Assembly: GCA_963920765.1 (NCBI GenBank)
Contig: OY987248.1
Coordinates: 9,334,539 to 9,398,538 of the forward strand
Reading direction: 5' to 3'
Length of the DNA stretch: 64,000 nt
From: Ulota crispa
Lineage: Eukaryota; Streptophyta; Bryopsida; Orthotrichales; Orthotrichaceae
Below the pieces are notes generated by a model that saw only the letters and a list, made by a program, of their open reading frames with translations, was not told the DNA's origin and did not search any database. The position numbers were made by a program, and so were the translations under genes. Below, piece after piece: positions 59,002 to 64,000 of this stretch. Every line of letters begins with the position of its first letter. The first letter of the stretch is position 1.

Positions 59002-60069
59002 GATGTATGGAACCACCTTTGTCTCTACGTCTCTATCCTGCTATGCTCTGGAGTATGAAGCTTTTCGAAATTCACCTTCGTGGCCTAGAAGTTCTCTACA
59101 TGGCGGATGTGGATTTTTTAAATCTAGCTGGTTGCTAGAATCTTTTGATGTGGAGGACGTCATTTGAGTTCTATTCAGGTGCACAATGATTAGTTAGTCG
59201 AAACTTATGATAAGTCTCTGAATAGCCTGAGATGCTGTCTCAACTGGCGCTTATTTCATAGGCATCTCAGGAGCAAAGCATGCACTCTTTTAGTCAGGCT
59301 TTGTAGAAGTTTTCTCTTGTGCCAAATTGGTGCCTTAGCGCTGAACACATATCTTTCAAATCCTTTTTATTTTGTGTTGTCTTTTGAAATGACTACAACT
59401 TCGCAGACTGTAGTCATTTGGCTTTGAGTCTGCTTTATCTTTTGAAGTAACGTCTCTGTCTAGGGCACTTGGTGTTTGTAATGGTAAGGTTTTGGACCAT
59501 TCCCCGTTGCATAAAACTCTCATCTTTTTGTAACAAAGCATGTGTCCAATCCCTAGGTAGGATGCTCGAGATGACTGTGTGCAGGCAAGTAGCAATGCTG
59601 TTTAACTGTGTGAGCACCCTTTTAGATCAAGTAGACATTATTTGCACTGCAGGCTTTGGCTTCGATGTCGCTTGCCGTTCTTGTTCTTACGTTCATATAA
59701 CGATTAGATTGTAGTCATTATTGACTTACTCAAATTTTGATTCTAGTCTAAGTTTTGACCTTCTTAGAAGGTCCTCAGAGGCCAAACATTGGACTTCATT
59801 AAGTTGTGTAACTCTGTTCTCCAAGAGCAAGTTTTGCTTTTACCTTGAACAGGTTTGATTTGTTCTGGAGTTCTAGGGAACCGGATTTTTTTCTTTTGAT
59901 TGGTGTTAATACTCAGTGCGAAGTTCTTGACAAGGACTGCTTATGTTCGTAGGGCAACAATGAATGAATCGTCTATGGCAGCTTTGTAAAAGAAATATGC
60001 ACACAACCTTCGATTACGTATAGGATCCTTGTTGAGAGCACCACCGCGAGGACCGTAGCTACTAACCCT
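59002..60069. other. 3' flank of COPE
   Basis: Mixed-composition DNA, probably 3' UTR in its first part. No other gene was recognised. Confidence 0.45.
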
Positions 60070-60998
60070 TTAACCCCTAAAGGACCATGGCCTTTATTTT
60101 GTCAAAAGACACTCAAAACTGCCACGTCTATGGCAAAGAGTAAAAAAGTTTGAAAATTAGGCATTTTGCATATCTGACCGTAGGATCTTGTGCTAGACTA
60201 CTATAAGAATGTGTCATACAAAACTCAAGAACTTTGACTACATAAATTGGAAGATATATGCATTTAAAATGTAAAAAAAAACTTTTTTTTGCACCTTGTT
60301 TGACTAGATTTTTAACTTTGAACATTTTTAACTTAAATTTTTTGCACCAAGGAGTTTGGAATTCTATTTTTGCATGGTGAGAAGTTGAGTTGGTAATCTT
60401 GAAAAAAACAAAAAACAAAAAATACTTAATTTTCATTCTTTAAAAAAACATTAGGTAGAAGAAAGTATGAGATTGAACAAAAACTTAAATTGCTAACAAC
60501 CTTGCAATGGAATTGAAACGCAATAATTCCAATGGTGAGATTGTTCTAGAAAGCAAACTTCACCTTCTCCAACAATTTTTTTTGAAAAAATGTTAAACCT
60601 GCACTCAAAAATGAAGTTTATAAGTTATTTTTTCAAGGAGATGCTTGAGTTGCCCAAAAAACAAGATTGTCCATAATGTTCTCATAACTAGTCCAAATGG
60701 AATGAATCAAAGCTTCAGATGTAGACAAAGATATAATATATAAGAAAAAAAATTAAATTTGTTTTTCCAAGTTTTTATAAGAATTTTTTTTGCTGCCCCT
60801 AGTCCCCAAGTATGTGCTTATTTGGGCATAACTTTTGCTCTCTGGCATCAACTGGAATAAAATTATATTCCCCAAAAGTTAATGTGTTTTTTTATTATTT
60901 TTTTTAAATTCAAAAAATAAGGACAAAAATTGAGGCCGTAGGTACCTACCCGAAATCTCATTTGTCCGCCATAAGGACAATGGTCCTTTAGGGGTTAA
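60070..60998. mobile_element. TTAA-type (piggyBac-like) element, 929 bp
   Basis: TTAACCCCTAAAGGACCATG mirrors CAATGGTCCTTTAGGGGTTAA, with exact TTAA at 60070-60073 and 60995-60998. It has the same length as 44516-45444 and a partial core (AATGGAATGAATCAAAGCTT near 60700). It encodes nothing recognisable. Confidence 0.85.
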
Positions 60999-61586
60999 GG
61001 ACCACATTCATTTTCAGAAAACCCACTAAAATCGGATGGCAAATTTAGATGAGTAGTTGAATCAAATATGAACATACTTTGAACAATCCAACCATACAAA
61101 TTGTGAAGGTGACACCTTGTTTGTTGTCACATATCAAAATTTTAGCTAGATTTATTGTTGGAGATGAAATATTATAATGTTTGAGTGAACTATATGTGGA
61201 ACATTTCTAATTTTTCATGCTTGTGTGGTTTTGGATTTTAATGCTTCATGCAAACTTTGATTGAAAGAGCCTCACATTTCTAGAAAGCCAAGGTTCCAAC
61301 CTTTCCAATAAGCCTAGTTTCACACAAAATAGATAAAAATAGCAATCACAAAGTGTAGCTAAGTGGACAAAAAGGGTCAAAAATCCCACTTTCTTGGCTA
61401 CCCTTAAACTGTTCTACAAGAAATTTGATAACTGTTGTGGAAAATCCAATTGTTGAAAACAATCAAGAATTGGCCTTGAATGTAGGATGACTAACTTTAA
61501 AGATGAAATGACAACACCATTTTAGTAGATCTTTAAACACTACAATTATACTGCTACTATATAGGAAAATAGTACAAGTGTATTTC
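60999..61586. other. Intergenic, nothing recognised
   Basis: AT-rich DNA without a supported gene. Confidence 0.5.
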
Positions 61587-62449
61587 TTAACCCCTAAACA
61601 CCCAAAAGCCCTTTGTGGCCGTACGTACAGACTTATTTGAGCTGCTCTAAGGGCTTTCCAATTTTTTTTATGCACCCACCACCATACAACCCTTCAATAT
61701 GTATGGTTGTAACACTTAACCCCTAAATGCCCAAGGCACCCAATTTGGGTGTTTGCAAAACTTTGAAGACAAATAAAATCTTATCAAATCACTAGTTTTG
61801 GTATTTTCTTTTTAGCACAAGTTTGTTTTGAAGTCTATTTTCAACATCAAAAATTTGATTTTGAAAATGAATGTTCATGATTTTTCTATTCAAGATTTTG
61901 TACAAGGCTATCCATTGAAATCTTGAGTTTTTTAGTATTGGAGGATCTTGAAAATGAGTCTCAAATACACTAGAGCTTGGAGAAAAATCCGCATTAGAAA
62001 TTGATTTAAAAAAATACAAGAGTAGATTTTGAAAGCCATAAATTGGTTGAGGATAAACATGTAATGACCTTAAACCTCATATTTTTTGGATGACCAACTT
62101 TTTAGATTTGACATGTGAAATGAAGATTAGAAAACTTCAAGTCACTTTTGCAGTTTTAACACCCTCATGTTCAAACGTTATAATCTTTCAAACTATAAGT
62201 AATATTGTTGTGTTTTCTTTTTCCATGTAATTTCTAACATGTCAAGTTTAAATTTGTACGGTTATAGTTTAAAAAAACTTGATGAGATTTATGAACAGAT
62301 TGATTGTTCACTTTCTTAAAAATATCAAAACATTCAGAAAGGCCTTTGACATTTAGGGGTTAATTTCCAACTTATTCAAATTTCTGAATATTGGTTGCAA
62401 CTGTATGTGGTACCGTATCTCCAAAGCCCAAGGGCCCTTCATGGGTTAA
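61587..62449. mobile_element. Possible outer TTAA-type element carrying a nested one
   Basis: TTAACCCCTAAACACCC at 61587 could pair with GGGCCCTTCATGGG plus TTAA at 62432-62449. The intact element 61716-62363 would then be an insertion within it. The terminal match is modest. Confidence 0.35.
61716..62363. mobile_element. TTAA-type (piggyBac-like) element, 648 bp
   Basis: TTAACCCCTAAATGCCCAAG mirrors CCTTTGACATTTAGGGGTTAA, with TTAA at both ends (61716-61719, 62360-62363). The interior is related to 5060-5509 in inverted orientation. Confidence 0.8.
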
Positions 62450-62810
62450 CCCCTGAGCGCCCGGAGTTGAACCGGCCCTGGCTGTAGAACCCCAAGCATT
62501 TTTGCGATTTTGAGATCCAGGGGAATTTACCTTTGAAATTGGCAGAGAGAAAGTTGCTAGAGCGGTGGGGATGAGTTGCGGTTGTTTCCACCGCACAGTT
62601 TACGAGATTACGATGGTCAAAACGCAGTTGACCATGAGGAGTTTACTGAAAATCTGGGTGGTTTTGGCCTTCAACCTGGCCGTATGACCGGGAGAACCAG
62701 AATTCATGGCTGATTTTTTGGGAGGGCCTCCGGCTAGAAGGTATACGAGTGCCTGCCAATTTTCAGTTTCAGGCGAGGAGGGGATCACCGCCCAAACTTG
62801 CATTCACGAG
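62446..62810. other. GC-richer DNA opening with a TTAA-type terminus
   Basis: TTAACCCCTGAGCGCCCGG at 62446 matches the left ends of 30262 and 31024, but no right end was found. The rest shows no recognisable gene although it is GC-richer than neighbouring intergenic DNA. Confidence 0.4.
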
Positions 62811-63128
62811 GGGGCTTCAAACATGAAATCTGGCCCTCGAACTTCAGAGGATTTCCGGCAACAGTGAATTGTTTTCTTCGTTCCCTTGCACACGCAAAGT
62901 TTGAGACACTCATGAGTTTGCAAAAATTTCTACGATTTAAGTTTTGGAATTTGAGGACGCATGTGCATGAGCCGCAAAAAGTCACAAAGATGAGTTTCTG
63001 AAGTTCACACCTCACGTGCATCACGTTAGGAGTGAAGTCCAGAGGTGAGTCACAACAAGATTCACGAGTAAATTCACAAAGGTGAATCGTAACGCGAGTC
63101 ACCTGAAAACGTTGACGTTTGAAGCCCC
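62811..63128. mobile_element. MITE with GGGGCTTCAAAC ends, copy 2
   Basis: GGGGCTTCAAACATG mirrors ACGTTTGAAGCCCC. The body holds repeated GTGAATC, GAGTCAC and TTCACAA motifs as in 52461-52747. Confidence 0.75.
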
Positions 63129-63884
63129 TACCGTGTGTGCCCCGGAGCGTTCACGGTGAGAGCAACCGGAGAAGTACAGATGAGTTACTGACACGGTGGC
63201 CGGCTGATATCTCGTACGATGTTGTAGGGACCGCCACGTCCAAACTCCCGCGCAAGATTAGAAACCGCTTATCTGAGCTGAAACGGTTGCGGGCAAGCGC
63301 GCCAGCACATTGACAGCCAGGAAGCGAGGAAGAACCATTTTAGGACATTGCGGTTTACAACAAAGTGCACCAGCTCAGTAAGGGTATCTGATCTTCATCA
63401 TCTCCTTCAGGCATGGGACTAAATTCTTCAAAGACTAACCAAATATAATAAAACTCCGACCTATCACCATTCGAGCTCATCATACATGGACTTGCCCAGA
63501 ATGAATCGATGAAGCAAATCGGGCTCCCGTAACAACTAAAGGAATTCTACAACACACGAGCCTCACCTCTCACAGCACACCAATTCCATTGCAAGACCCT
63601 GCCGTACTTACTGAGGCTTTCATGCAACAAGAGCCGTTCCAGCTGCTCCCATCAGCAACGGTTTAGGAACAACGTATGTACAGTAGATCCGGCCAACACA
63701 AGCGCTGGTACGACGGTTGTTTCACTGAGCACTCTAGAGATCGTTTAGGTTTAGGGTCAACAATAATACAGCATTAGATTGGCGAAATAATAATAAGCAT
63801 GTTTACAAAAGAAGAGATAAACATGCAGTAAGCACAGGTGGCTTTGCAGGAAAACACGTTCATTCACCTGTACTTACTCCACCA
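63129..63884. other. Probable 3' UTR side of a minus-strand gene, otherwise unrecognised
   Basis: A 64-codon plus-strand frame across 63119-63313 has no recognised domain. The part next to 63884 would be 3' UTR if the terminal exon at 63885-63920 is real. Confidence 0.35.
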
Positions 63885-63920
63885 CTAAGCCTCATCCAAA
63901 AAATAACCAGTCTCGAATGT
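63885..63920 (-). CDS. Possible terminal exon of a gene continuing beyond the window
   Basis: On the minus strand a pyrimidine-rich tract ending TTTTCTTTTGCAG (63933-63921) is followed by codons reading TFETGYFLDEA and a TAG stop. The splice acceptor is strong and the acidic C-terminal tail looks coding, but no family was recognised and upstream exons lie outside the window. Confidence 0.35.
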   Translation of the reverse strand, partial: TFETGYFLDEA

Positions 63921-64000
63921 CTGCAAAAGAAAAGCGAGGATTCCAAAATTTAGTATTCCTTGCAAAACCATCGAAGGAAGAGAACAGACAAGCTAGGAAA

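Noticed and set aside
1-64000. rRNA or complete tRNA genes
   Set aside because: No rRNA-like sequence or full cloverleaf with intact A and B boxes was recognised by eye; a tRNAscan and Rfam scan would decide.

Overview
This 64 kb window is nuclear DNA of a green plant. Its protein genes are plant-type and interrupted by mostly short GT-AG introns (about 70 to 600 bp). Coding DNA is GC-richer than the very AT-rich intergenic DNA, and plant telobox motifs (TTAGGGTTT) sit in 5' regions. The compact introns and the SF3B3 layout (a 2.46 kb first coding exon) would fit a bryophyte or lycophyte better than a large-intron fern or conifer, but the species cannot be fixed from the sequence.

Five complete genes can be read. 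(1) 24149-24502 (+): single-exon RAB5IF/C20orf24-type ER membrane protein. (2) 27090-29781 (-): four-exon gene for a 179-residue protein with an HMA-like fold that lacks the metal-binding CxxC. (3) 38269-42559 (+): four-exon SF3B3/SAP130 splicing factor, 1214 codons. (4) 48124-52151 (-): twelve-exon GRWD1-type WD40 ribosome-assembly protein, 489 residues. (5) 56217-59001 (+): seven-exon coatomer epsilon subunit, 290 residues. All intron phases close, so these models should be near exact. At 484-3075 (-) lie two decayed tandem partial copies of SF3B3. A possible last exon of another minus-strand gene is at 63885-63920. The genes are housekeeping functions (splicing, ribosome assembly, vesicle coat, ER membrane insertion) and do not form a functional cluster.

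The rest, especially 3-23 kb, 30-38 kb, 43-48 kb and 52-63 kb, is a dense mosaic of small non-autonomous DNA elements. The dominant group ends in TTAA followed by CCC and closes with GGG followed by TTAA. At least fifteen well-paired copies occur, some abutting and sharing one TTAA. Three of them can be compared with empty or near-empty target sites in other copies of the same host repeat, which supports TTAA target duplication, the hallmark of piggyBac-type transposition. No transposase is encoded here. Other families are: two groups with TA target sites and TAAGGTAG ends (Tc1/mariner-like), one CACTA MITE with an exact TGC duplication, several long fold-back elements, a GTGAGC-end family, a GGGGCTTCAAAC-end family and a GGCCCGGTTC-end family. 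A 27-copy, perfectly phased 23-bp minisatellite stands about 190 bp upstream of the RAB5IF start codon.

The most interesting signals are the TTAA element swarm with its internal empty-site controls, the SF3B3 pseudogene pair, the 23-bp array open in all three plus-strand frames, and a near-perfect 56-bp-arm hairpin at 6732-6863.
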